A stretch of 18,642 nucleotides of DNA. Origin: Baffinella frigidus. Lineage: Eukaryota > Cryptophyceae > Cryptomonadales > Baffinellaceae. Made by a program: the position numbers and the translations under genes. Of this stretch, positions 8,801-16,659 are shown piece after piece; positions within the stretch are counted from its first letter, which is position 1; each line of letters opens with the position of its first letter. Under the pieces are notes generated by a model that saw only the letters and a program-made list of their open reading frames with translations, did no database searches and was not told where the DNA came from. The stretch lies in contig MU647010.1 of NCBI GenBank assembly GCA_026770585.1, forward strand, positions 15,085 to 33,726. The letters are read 5' to 3'.

Positions 8801-10173
8801 AACCCCAGCCACACGAGGCCTAGACATGTGGCTATTATACAAGTGGGGCTGTTTGAATTTGTAACAGTCACGGGTGGGTTTGGTCAGGTAGCCCCCGTAT
8901 ATACGGGACCTACGTGAACAACACGGATGTTTGTGTGAAAATTACTACACATCGCCCCACTTATCAAGAATCTCTAGTTTTAAAATACTGACATTTCTCG
9001 CCTCGAGTGGAGACCCTTTCTGTTGCCTTGATACCATCATTGCTGATTGCCCAACGACACATCTCCAGCCTGAAAGTCTACTCTGTTTGCCCCAGCGTGA
9101 TTTGGCAGACTCCTAGCTCTGTCCCAGTCTATTTGGGCGCACCAGGTTGATGAACCTGGGCCGTATCCCGCTCCAAAGTTGACGGGTTTGAACCGCACAC
9201 CCAGCATGTCAACTTGATAATAGTGGGTGAACCCGAGTGAGTGAGAACTAGGAATGTGTGGTGGGAAGCACCCCCCGGAACGGCAGCGTGGAATCTGAAG
9301 GAGGCCTCCCGGGGTAGGTGCTCTTCAACGATGCGATCCTAGTGCTCCAGAAGGGCGAGAAAGCCTTCTCCTTCTTCACCTCATCCTCTACCCCCGACGC
9401 CGCGCCGCATGTGCAGCCAGAACTGCACTTCAAAGACCTGATCTTGCTCAAGGGCCTCGCGCCATGCACCTGCACGTGCGCCGTCTCTCCCGCTTCCTCC
9501 AGGTTTCGCATACCACCTCCAGCCAGATCCTGCTCCCAACACGATCTTTGCCTCGAACCTCACCTTTTCTACATATCTGGGTTGCACCAACCCATAATTT
9601 TAAGAACCTGTACCGGATTAGGGGCCTGCGTGTTCTTACTGTATTTCCAGAGGGTTGACCCACTCCCGCGTAGTCGACTCGCAGGGTATCACCGTAAGAA
9701 CACAGAGAATCTGCCCGCGGCTCGACTAAGGGCATCTATCATAGCCCGGATATCCGTACACTTGCGCCCCCCCCCCGCCATCCCTCCAATGACCCTGCTG
9801 CCACAGCTGTGTTCAGCGCCACATCCACGCCAGGTGTTGTACCTCGGTATGATGCATTGCTGACGGCAGCGAGCGATACCACCGCAGGACTGGGAGCGAC
9901 TCGCCGGGTTCTGGGGCGCGGGAGCGCAGCTGGTCCTTCGAGATTCGCGGGCGCGTGTTCTTCGGGTCCGAGGAGGTGGTTCTCACCTGGGTGGGTGCCA
10001 TCCGCGACGCGGTCGCCGCGCGGACAACCACGGATATGGCCCTAGACCTTGTCCGCCAAATGCGAGTGGAGAGTCACCGAGGGGAGAGTCACCCCTATGC
10101 TCTGCAGCACCTTGCTGGCAACCAGCTTAGCTCTGACAAGGACGGCGCCAGAGTTGTCCTCTACTCGTTTTAA
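5809..10173 (+). CDS. RhoGEF (Dbl family) with DH and PH domains, four exons
   Basis: Guanine nucleotide exchange factor for Rho-type small GTPases, acting in the cytosol or at membranes. Proposed exons are 5809-6636, 8657-8698, 9318-9502 and 9930-10173, total 432 aa; all junctions are GT-AG and in phase. Residues 1-60 are acidic and low complexity. The DH domain covers ~72-240: CR1-like ELCETEDELLRNMSRL, and the CR3 signature LLMRPTQRLMQYRLFLQ at 186-202. The PH domain covers ~259-385: first strands in exon 1 (GVTLIRRDRLFLLDQ), YRKL|VLFNDAILVLQKG across exons 2/3, and the last strand plus C-terminal helix in exon 4 (FEIRGRVFFGSEEVVLTWVG). ATG 5809 is the first in frame, but the frame is open back to 5656, so upstream exons are possible. 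The last ~50 residues match nothing I know. Domain identity is strong; exon 2 is the boldest call. Confidence 0.82.
6637..8656 (+). other. 2.0-kb telomere-like intron inside the PH domain
   Basis: The donor is GACCAG|GTTCGC at 6637 and the acceptor AACCAG ends at 8656. Nearly all of the intron is degenerate CCCTAAA. Phase is 0 on both sides. The repeat begins within about 30 nt of the donor and runs right up to the acceptor, so exon DNA is bounded almost directly by array. Confidence 0.7.
6666..8654 (-). repeat. Degenerate CCCTAAA telomere-like array
   Basis: Roughly 280 heptamer units on the C-rich strand, mixing CCCTAAA, CCCTGAA, CCCTCAA, CCCCAAA, CCCTACA and CCTTAAA. Internal duplications are visible: a 39-bp block at 7645-7683 recurs 62 bp later at 7707-7745, and a 22-bp unit is in tandem at 7915-7936 and 7937-7958. 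There is no long open frame. Confidence 0.95.
8657..8698 (+). CDS. 42-nt microexon of the RhoGEF PH domain
   Basis: A short GC-balanced island at the end of the heptamer array reads DTFMQKDCTSYRKL in phase 0. It is preceded by CCAG and followed by GTGCAG. Inserted between exons 1 and 3 it gives LFLLDQ-DTFMQKDCTSYRKL-VLFNDAIL, restoring the spacing and the basic-hydrophobic RKLVLF strand typical of PH domains. Without it the loop between the first strands would be about 14 residues short. An alternative donor would extend it to the GT at 8717 (adding VQHPT). Confidence 0.6.
8699..9317 (+). other. Second RhoGEF intron (non-repetitive)
   Basis: Runs from CTG|GTGCAG to GGGGTAG|GTGCTC. Unlike the preceding intron this is unique, AT-richer DNA after a last heptamer remnant at 8786-8806. 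It contains a 7-bp hairpin, CCAGGTT/AACCTGG with a 4-nt loop (9142-9159), and the second AAGTTGA element. Small open frames here show no domain. Confidence 0.55.
9175..9224. repeat. AAGTTGAC...GTCAACTT element, copy 2
   Basis: Perfect inverted 8-mers at 9176-9183 and 9208-9215 are followed by GATAATAGT. Matches the element at 5104-5143 in both arms and in the trailing ATAATAGT, but the spacer differs (24 against 16 nt). Confidence 0.4.
9503..9929 (+). other. Third RhoGEF intron
   Basis: The donor is CTCCAG|GTTTCG (similar to the first donor CAG|GTTCGC) and the acceptor GAGCGCAG ends at 9929. Exon 3 ends in phase 2 (AG) and exon 4 supplies C, giving Ser before WSFEIRG. The intron carries a 36-bp hairpin-like repeat at 9602-9637. 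Confidence 0.65.
9602..9637 (+). repeat. 36-bp dispersed element, copy A
   Basis: Begins AAGAACC and ends TGCGTGTTCTT, with a central ACCGGATT. Its reverse complement matches 10753-10788 at 29 of 36 positions, and weak similarity continues into both flanks (ATATCT...GGTT upstream; TATTT...CCAGAG downstream). The ends are inverted (AAGAAC/GTTCTT), as in a small MITE-like unit. No coding content. Confidence 0.5.
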
Positions 10174-10226
10174 TACACTGTACATCGTCCCACGCTGCAT
10201 ACTGCTGTTTTCGCATAACAGTCAAG

Positions 10227-10505
10227 CTATTCGCCGCCCCCCCCTTCCACCAGCGAAAGTGCTCCCCCGAATGCCGAAGCCAACTTCTCGGAATCGCCGC
10301 CTTCCGTGCCCTGCTCATTTGGGGTCCCATCTTCCTTTGACACCTGCTCCGCGCCTTCTCGGCGAATATGGGCGCTATCGTTTCTGAGCACGATTTCCAT
10401 CTTAGGCTGGGCAGCGCCGCCCCCCTTGACGCGCAGAATGAAGATGCAGCAGTTGCTGGCGGTGTTGCCTTGCTTGGCTGCCGGGAGGTGCGCGTTGATG
10501 CACTC
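10227..10505 (-). CDS. Candidate orphan 3' exon, unknown protein
   Basis: Reading minus from 10505, directly after GGCAG (acceptor-like), gives 92 codons and a TAG at 10229-10227. The peptide begins ECINAHLPAAKQGNTASNCC, continues with IFILRVKGGG and MEIVLRNDSAHIRREG, and ends in a Glu/Gly-rich tail. The residue mix and the lack of stops look coding, while the other frames read Arg/Ser/Pro-rich. It would be convergent with the RhoGEF gene. No upstream exon was found in 10560-10880, so it may be a relic or its donor lies outside what I can recognise. No family is assigned. Confidence 0.35.
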   Translation of the reverse strand, partial: ECINAHLPAAKQGNTASNCCIFILRVKGGGAAQPKMEIVLRNDSAHIRREGAEQVSKEDGTPNEQGTEGGDSEKLASAFGGALSLVEGGGGE

Positions 10506-10752
10506 CTGCCATCAACCACACACCAAGTTACAGGGCTATCCGGGCTATCCCTCAAGTGGCGAGACGGTCAAAATTGACCCCCAAGAGGTCCTAGGCAGGT
10601 CCCAGGGCCCTACGGCAGGGCGTATGCGCCTACTCACCACTCAAGAGATACACGAACACCCTTGGTCGAGGCTCAGTCGGTGTCTGGTTTATTATGTTGG
10701 CACCTGCGGGTTGACTGAACGTGAAATTTCGTCCATACTCTGGTACCAAATA

Positions 10753-10788
10753 AAGAACACGCACACTCAAAATCCGGTGCGGGTTCTT
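10753..10788 (-). repeat. 36-bp dispersed element, copy B, with 12-bp stem
   Basis: AAGAACACGCAC (10753-10764) pairs with GTGCGGGTTCTT (10777-10788) with one mismatch around a 12-nt loop. In reverse complement it aligns to 9602-9637 at 29 of 36 positions. Confidence 0.55.
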
Positions 10789-10879
10789 GAGTATATTTTT
10801 TTGAACCATAGATATCCCTGTATCGGCGAGGATTAAGATGGCACCACTGTTGCAGAATTGGTGCCCCTCCCCTGTGCAG

Positions 10880-11380
10880 CCCTTCAGCAGCCAGCATCGC
10901 TCTCCGGGCGCAGCCGCGAGAGGTGCACGCTGGGGTCCTCCCTAGAAACGCTCAAGCGGGACCCAGGATCCCCTTCCCCGCCAGATGAGGGCGATCCAAA
11001 CTGCTTGCACGAAAGTCAACTGGCCACTTTCGAGCCCTGGATTGATGGTCAAACGGGTTGATGGTCAAACTCACGGCTGGCTGTCTGGCTGGCTGGTTTG
11101 GAGGCTGGCTGGCTTGGGAATGAGCCGGACGGGAAGCGGGGCGGCGCCGGGTCGCAAGGGCGCGAAGGGGGAGGGTCACTGGGCCAAGGTGCAGGATGCG
11201 GTTCGGTCTCCAGCCGAGACCGCGCTCAAGATATGGGTGTGCCAGCACGGACAGACTGAGGACAACAGCACCAAGACGGCCGCTGGGTGGAACGCCGGGG
11301 GTCTCAGCGCTACGGGCATCGCGCAGGCAACCCAGCTGGAGGAGCGGCTGTGCCCAGAGTGCTTCAGCCCACACTCTAAG
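10880..11380 (+). pseudogene. Truncated copy of histidine phosphatase 5' region
   Basis: Inverted, nearly identical copy of 14853-14367, covering the shared upstream region and the first third of the phosphatase. Matching landmarks are the ATG corresponding to 14686, the WLSGWLVW tract, MSRTGSG, TALKIWVC and the GQTEDN-to-LSATGI block. The catalytic RHG is QHG here (CGG to CAG at 11244), so the phospho-accepting pocket has lost its Arg. Homology stops at about 11364. After roughly 17 unrelated bases the sequence enters the TTTAGGG array, and the frame ends at a repeat-derived TAG. The second half (SDL..R, Glu and THGG motifs) is absent. It cannot encode an active enzyme. Confidence 0.85.
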
Positions 11381-11381
11381 C

Positions 11382-13900
11382 TTTAGGGTTCAGGGTTTGG
11401 GGATACGGTTGAAGGGTGTAGGGTGTAGGGTGTAGGGTGTAGGATGTAGGGTGTAGGGTGTAGGGCGTGTGTAGGGTGCAGAGTGTAGGGTGATGGGTGA
11501 TGGGTGATGGGTGAAAGGTGCGTGAAGGAAGTGTGTGTAGGGTGTGGGGTGTAGGGTGAAAGGTGTAGGATGTAGGGCTGATGGTGTGAGGTGTGGAGTG
11601 TAGGGTTCAGGGTTTAGGGTGTAGGGTGTAGGATGTAGTGTGTAGGGTGTGAGTTGTGGGTTGTGGGGTGCTGTGTGTGGGGTGTGGGGTGTGGGGTGTA
11701 CGGTTTAGGGTTTCGAGTTTTAGGTTTAGGAGTTAGAGTTTCGGGTTTAGGTTTAGGGTTTAGGTTTAGGGTGTAGAGTTTAGGGCTCGTGGTTCGGAGT
11801 TTAGCGTGTGGGGTGTAAGGTTTAGGGTTTAGGGTGTAGGGGAAAGGGTTTAGGGTATAGGGTTTAGGATGCATGGTTCAGGGTTCAGGGTTTTGGGTTT
11901 CGGGTTTAGGGTTTAGGGTTTGGTGTGCGGGGTCTAGGGTGTGTGGTTTTGGGTTTAGGGTTTCGGGTTTTGGGTTTGGGGTTTGGGATTTAGGGTTTGG
12001 GGTTTAGGGTTTAGGGTTTAGGGCTTAGGGCTTAGGGTTTAGGGTTTAGGGTTTCGGGTTTCGGGTTTCGGGTTTAGGGTTCAGGGGATATGGGACAGGT
12101 TTCAGGGTTTAGGGTTTAGGGTTTACTGTTTAGGGTTTATGGTTTATGGTGTAGGGTGTAGGGTTTGGGGTTCAGGGTTCAGGGTTCAGGGTTGATGGTT
12201 TAGGGTTGAGGGCATAGGTTTTCGGGTTCAGGGTTTAGGGTTTAGGGTGAAGATTTCAGCATCTAGGATTTTGAGGGTTCATGGTTCTGGGTTAGGGGTG
12301 TAGGGCGTAGGGTACGGGTTCAAGGTTGATGGTTTCAGGTGTAGTGTTTAGGGTTTAGGGTATAGGGTAAAGGGTTTAGGGTTTAGGGTCTTGGGGTGTT
12401 AGGTCAGGGTTTAGGGTTTAGGGTTTAGGGTTTAGGGTTTAGGGTTTGGGGTTCAGGGTTTAGGGTTTAGGGTTTAGGGTTTAGGGTTCAGGGTTTAGGG
12501 TTCAGGATTCAGGGTTCGGGGCTTGGGGTTCGAGGTTTAGGGTTTAGGTGTAAGGGATTAGTGATAAGGGTGTGGGGTGTGAGATGTGGGGTTTGGGGTT
12601 TAGGGTTTAAGAATGAGGGTTTTCAGGATTTGGTATTTTTTCAGGATGAGGGTTTTCAGGATTTGGTATTGAGGTTTTGGGATTCAGGGTTTGGGCTTTG
12701 GGGTTTAGGGTTTAGGGTTTAGGGTTCAAGGTAAAGGGTTCAGGGTTCAGGATTCAGGGTTCGGGGTTCAAGCTCTAGGTTCAGGGTCCAGGGTTTAGGG
12801 TTTAGGGTTCACCCCACACACAAAGGTTGTAGGGTTTAGGGGTTATGGTTCAGAGTTGAGGGTCAGAGTCCAGGGTTTGAGGGTTTATGGTTCAGGCTTT
12901 GGGGTGTAGGGTGTAGGGTTAGGTTTCAGAGTTGAGGGTGTGAGGTTAAGTGTTCAGGGTTTTGGTTTTGGGGTTCGAGGTATAGTGTTCAGGGCTTAGG
13001 GCTTAGGGTTTAGAGTTTAGTGTTTGGTGTTTTGAGTGTAGGGATAGGGTTTAGAGTTTAGGGTTTGGGGTTTAGGGTTCAGGGTTTAGGGTTTAGGGTT
13101 TAGGGTGTAGGGTTCAGGGTGTAGGGTTTAACAGTTGAGGGCTTAGGGTTCAGGGTTAATAGTTTAGGGTTGAGGTTTAGGGTTTAGGGTTTTGGGTCTA
13201 GGGCGTAGGGTTTAGGGTTTAAGGTTTAAGGTTTAGGGCTTAGGGTTTAGGGTTTGGGGTTCAGGGGTTAGGGTTTAGTGTTGGGGGTTTAGGGTTCAGA
13301 GTTTAGGTTTCAGCGTTTAGGTTTGAGGGTTTGAAGTTTAGGGTTCAGGGTTTAGGGTTGAGGGTTGAGGGTTGAGGGTTTAAGACTTCAGGGTTCAGGG
13401 TTTAGGACGTAGGGTTCAGGGTTCAGGGTTTAGGGTTCAGGGTTCAGGGTTCAGGTTTAGGAATTCAGGGTTTGGGGTTGAGGGGTGACGGTTAAGGGTT
13501 GAGGGTATAGGTTCGAGGGTTTATGGATTGTGGTGTAGGGGGTGATAGTTCAGGGTCCAGGGTTTAGGGTTCAAGGTTCAGGGTTTGGCGTGTAGAGTGT
13601 AGGGTGAAGGTTTAGGGTGTAGAGTGCGGGGTGCTGGGTGTAGGGCGTAGAGGGTGTAGGGTGTAGGATGTATGGTGCAGGGTGTAGAGAGTAGCGTGTA
13701 GGGTGTATGGTGTTGTTTTTAGGGTATGGTGTTTGTGTTTTGGTTTTTAAGGTTGAGTGTGTAGTGTTTAGGGTTCAGGGTTCAAGGTTCAGGGTTTAAT
13801 TGTCTAGGGTTTCGGGTGTCGGGTTTCGGGTTCAGGGTTTGGGGGTTAGGTTTCAGGGTGCAGGGTTCAGGTTTCAGGTTTTAGTGTGTAGGGTTCAGAG
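11382..13900 (+). repeat. 2.5-kb degenerate TTTAGGG telomere-like array
   Basis: The G-rich strand is on plus. The array is patchy: TGTAGGG-type blocks at about 11410-11700 and 13590-13710, cleaner TTTAGGG at 12400-12490, and TTCAGGG/TTGAGGG blocks elsewhere. A 25-bp direct repeat occurs at 12613-12637 and 12646-12670. Open frames within it, such as minus 11874-11614 reading Pro-Tyr-Thr-Leu-Asn repeats, are artefacts of the 7-mer. It separates the truncated and intact copies of the phosphatase gene. Confidence 0.95.
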
Positions 13901-14686
13901 TTAACACGCACCCAACTTCCAGATGGCCACTGCAGGGTCCTGCTGAATGTCTTTTTCGAGCACGCTGGAGAGCGCGTGAGTGAGGGCGGGGTGTGTAGGT
14001 GTGCGGGTTTGCGGGAGTGTGAGTGCCTTGATCCAGCCGCCATGCGTCACGACCAGAATCCGCCGATGCTTGAGCTGCGACATGGCCGCCGTTCTTACCA
14101 CGCTTCGAATGAAGGATCGAGCTCGAGTCGCAACGTCCTCCCAGCTCTCCCCGCCACCCTCCGGGCGAAATATCCTTGTCGAGACGCCCTGCTGCTTCGC
14201 CTGGCGCTCACTGGTGCCCACGGGCTTGCCCTCGTTGGCACCGGCGCCTTTTTCACGCAGCCTGCTGTCCTTGATCCACTCAAGCGGCTCGAGATTTTGG
14301 CGAGCTTCGTTAACCAGGTTCGCGGTCATCTCCGTGCGACGCAGGTCGCTCACGTGCATCGAGTCAAAGCTCTCTGCGCGCAGCCGCTCCCCAAGCTGTG
14401 TTGCCTGCGTGATGCCCGTCGCGCTGAGCCCCCCGGCGTTCCACCCAGCGGCCGTCTTGGTGCTGTTGTCCTCAGTCTGTCCGTGCCGGCACACCCATAT
14501 CTCGAGCGCGGTCTCGGCTGGAGACCGAACCGCCTCCTGCACCTTGGCCCAGTGACCATTCCCCTTTACGCCCTTGCCACCCGCGGCCGCCCCGCTTCCT
14601 GTCCGGCTCATTCCCAAGCCAGCCAGCCTCCAAACCAGCCAGCCAGACAGCCAGCCGTGAGTTTGACCATCAACCCGTTTGACCAT
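13901..14686 (-). CDS. Histidine phosphatase (phosphoglycerate-mutase-like) family protein
   Basis: Branch-1 histidine phosphatase, a phosphomonoesterase that goes through a phospho-His intermediate; substrate unknown. From ATG 14686 (261 aa): VCRHGQTEDN with catalytic R67-H68, SDLRRTEMTA with R117, LREKGAGANEGK resembling the family's loop after that Arg, GGGESWEDVATR with E180, and ILVVTHGGWIKAL with H215. All core residues are present, unlike in the truncated copy. A second ATG at 14611 (MSRTGSGAAAGG) would drop a Trp/Leu-rich segment and is equally plausible. The C-terminus is odd: after WIKAL comes a Thr/Pro stretch, and the stop TAA is immediately at the border of the telomere-like array, where GTGCGTG could be a splice donor. 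The true last exon may therefore be elsewhere. It diverges from the EGF/YHYH gene. Confidence 0.82.
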   Translation of the reverse strand: MVKRVDGQTHGWLSGWLVWRLAGLGMSRTGSGAAAGGKGVKGNGHWAKVQEAVRSPAETALEIWVCRHGQTEDNSTKTAAGWNAGGLSATGITQATQLGERLRAESFDSMHVSDLRRTEMTANLVNEARQNLEPLEWIKDSRLREKGAGANEGKPVGTSERQAKQQGVSTRIFRPEGGGESWEDVATRARSFIRSVVRTAAMSQLKHRRILVVTHGGWIKALTLPQTRTPTHPALTHALSSVLEKDIQQDPAVAIWKLGAC

Positions 14687-14853
14687 CAATCCAGGGCTCG
14701 AAAGTGGCCAGTTGACTTTTTGTGCAAGCAGTTTGGATCGCCCTGATCTGGCGGGGAAGGGGATCCTGGGTCCCGCTTGAGCGTTTCTAGGGAGGACCCC
14801 AGCGTGCACCTCTCGCGGCTGCGCCCGGAGAGCGATGCAGGCTGCTGAAGGGG
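14367..14853. repeat. Inverted duplicate (intact copy), partner of 10880-11364
   Basis: About 487 bp, matching 10880-11364 in opposite orientation with only scattered differences. Differences cluster at GCCGCGGGTGGC against GCGCCGGGTCGC and near the truncation end. The block spans the 5' coding part of the phosphatase, the divergent promoter region and the first 19 nt of the EGF/YHYH reading frame. Confidence 0.88.
14687..14834. promoter_or_regulatory. Putative bidirectional promoter region
   Basis: Only 148 bp separate ATG 14686 (minus) from ATG 14835 (plus); the gap is 223 bp if the phosphatase starts at 14611. GTTTGACCATCAA repeats at 17-bp spacing (14661 and 14678) just inside the phosphatase side. 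No TATA box was recognised. The whole segment is conserved in the truncated copy at 10880-11010. Confidence 0.35.
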
Positions 14854-16620
14854 GGGGCAGGGGTAGAAGACGGGCCACAACGCGAGATTCGCCGGGTTTG
14901 GAGGAGCGCGGCGCGCAGAGCGACCGCAGACGGCGGGATGGGAACGAGTCGAGCGAAGCGGGGCCAGAGAGTGGTGCCGCAGGGAGGAGGGCTCATGTTG
15001 TTGATGGCGGCCGGGCGGGCTTGTGCACAGCCGGGTTTCTGGTGCTGCTGTGCTCGGGCCTGCTCGGCGGCGGCGGTTTCGCCGCAACCCAAGCGCAGCC
15101 GGTTGTCGAGCGCGCTGACTATGACACCAACTGCGGGTTGGGTTTCGCCGGGCTCCAGTGTGGAGAGGTCCAGACGTGTGAGGAGCTGGACTACTGCAGC
15201 GGGCACGGAATTTGCGTCAGAGGAGGGAGCTGCGTGTGCGACGTGGGCTGGGGAGGCGCCACATGCGCGCAGTCGAACTGCCCCAGCGGGTGCTCGGGAC
15301 ACGGGACCTGCGCTGCGACGGGGGGCTGCGTGTGTGACGCAGGATATACGGGGGTGATTTGCGACTTGGTGGAATGTTTAGGAGGGGGGAACTGCACGGG
15401 ACATGGGGCGTGCCTTGAGGGGGGGGTATGCGTCTGCGAGAAAGGCTACCTCGGGGGGGGGTGCGACGTGATCGACGTGGCTGAGAAGTGCTCCAACCAT
15501 GGCCGGCCCGACGCGGCAGGTGACTGCGCCTGCGACCTCTGGTTCACCGGGCCGGACTGCTCACTGGCGCTGTGCCTGAACAACTGCTCCAAGCACGGGG
15601 CGTGCGACGCGACCATCGGGCGGTGTTGGTGCGACCCGGGGTGGCAGACCGAGGACTGCTCCAAACAGCTCTGCCCCAACAACTGCACGGATCACGGCTC
15701 CTGCTTCTCGGGTGCGTGCATCTGCCAGGACGGGTTCAGCGGGGACGACTGCAGCATCTGGCCGTGCCCGAGCGCGTGCATGGGCCACGGCGCCTGCTTC
15801 AACGGAACATGTGTCTGCGACCGCACCTGGGTCGGCGCAGACTGTTCTGTCTCAGAGCACTTGCAGATCGAGTGTCCCGGCAACTGCACGGGAAGCGGGA
15901 TATGCACCAACGCCACGTGCTTCTGCGACCCTGGGTGGTCAGGCCTCGACTGCGCCTCACCGATCGACTGCCCGGGCAACTGCACTTCCCACGGCGCGTG
16001 CGTGAACGCGACGTGTGCGTGCGACCTCGGCTTCTCGGGGCCCGACTGCGCGACCTCGCACTGCCTCAACAACTGCACCAACGCCGGGGCGTGCAACTTC
16101 AACGGGACGTGCGTGTGCGACCCCGGGCGACACGGGCCAGACTGCTCGCTCTCCGACCTCGCGTGCGCGGGCGCGGGCAACTGCTCGGGCCACGGCGCGT
16201 GCATCGACCAGGCCGTGACGCAATGGTGGTCGGGCTCCGTGCGCTTCCCGGACCTGTGGGCGCTGGAGGCGGCGTCGCTGCACCTGGTGCGGAGAGACGT
16301 TGGGCGCCCGGCTGCGAACCTGGGCGCCGAGCGGCCTGTGTGCATCGCGGAGCTCTACGGCCCGCCCACGGGGCTCGAGGCGGTACACTCTCAATCCGTA
16401 ACCCTGAACACTGAACACTGAACACTGAGCACTGAACACTGAACACTGAGCACTGAAAACTGAAACCTCAACCCTCAACCTTGAACCCTCAAACCTCAAC
16501 CCTAAGCCCAAGAACCTAAAACCTAAACCCTAAACCCCAAAATCCCTAAATCCTGAACCCTAAACCCTAAACCCTGAACCCTGAACCCGAACCCTGAACC
16601 CTAAATCCTAAACCCTGATC

Positions 16621-16659
<39 letters not shown>

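Larger units (their letters stand above)
10174..10879. other. Region between RhoGEF and pseudogene, mostly unassigned
   Basis: Apart from the candidate minus-strand exon at 10227-10505 and the hairpin element at 10753-10788, nothing is recognisable. From 10560 to 10860 the sequence is AT-richer and lacks coding character on either strand. Confidence 0.4.

Noticed and set aside
6636-9318. Direct join of RhoGEF exon 1 to 9318 without the microexon
   Set aside because: In phase and possible as an alternative transcript, but the PH strand-loop would be abnormally short. The 42-nt exon fits better.
10306-10836. Plus-strand open frame starting near a signal-like MKMQQLLAVLPCLAAG
   Set aside because: No ATG at its nominal start, no domain, and the minus strand at 10227-10505 is more protein-like. 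The hydrophobic stretch looks fortuitous.
11614-11874. Minus-strand frame with Pro-Tyr-Thr-Leu-Asn-Pro repeats
   Set aside because: Translation of degenerate heptamers inside the telomere-like array; no real protein features.
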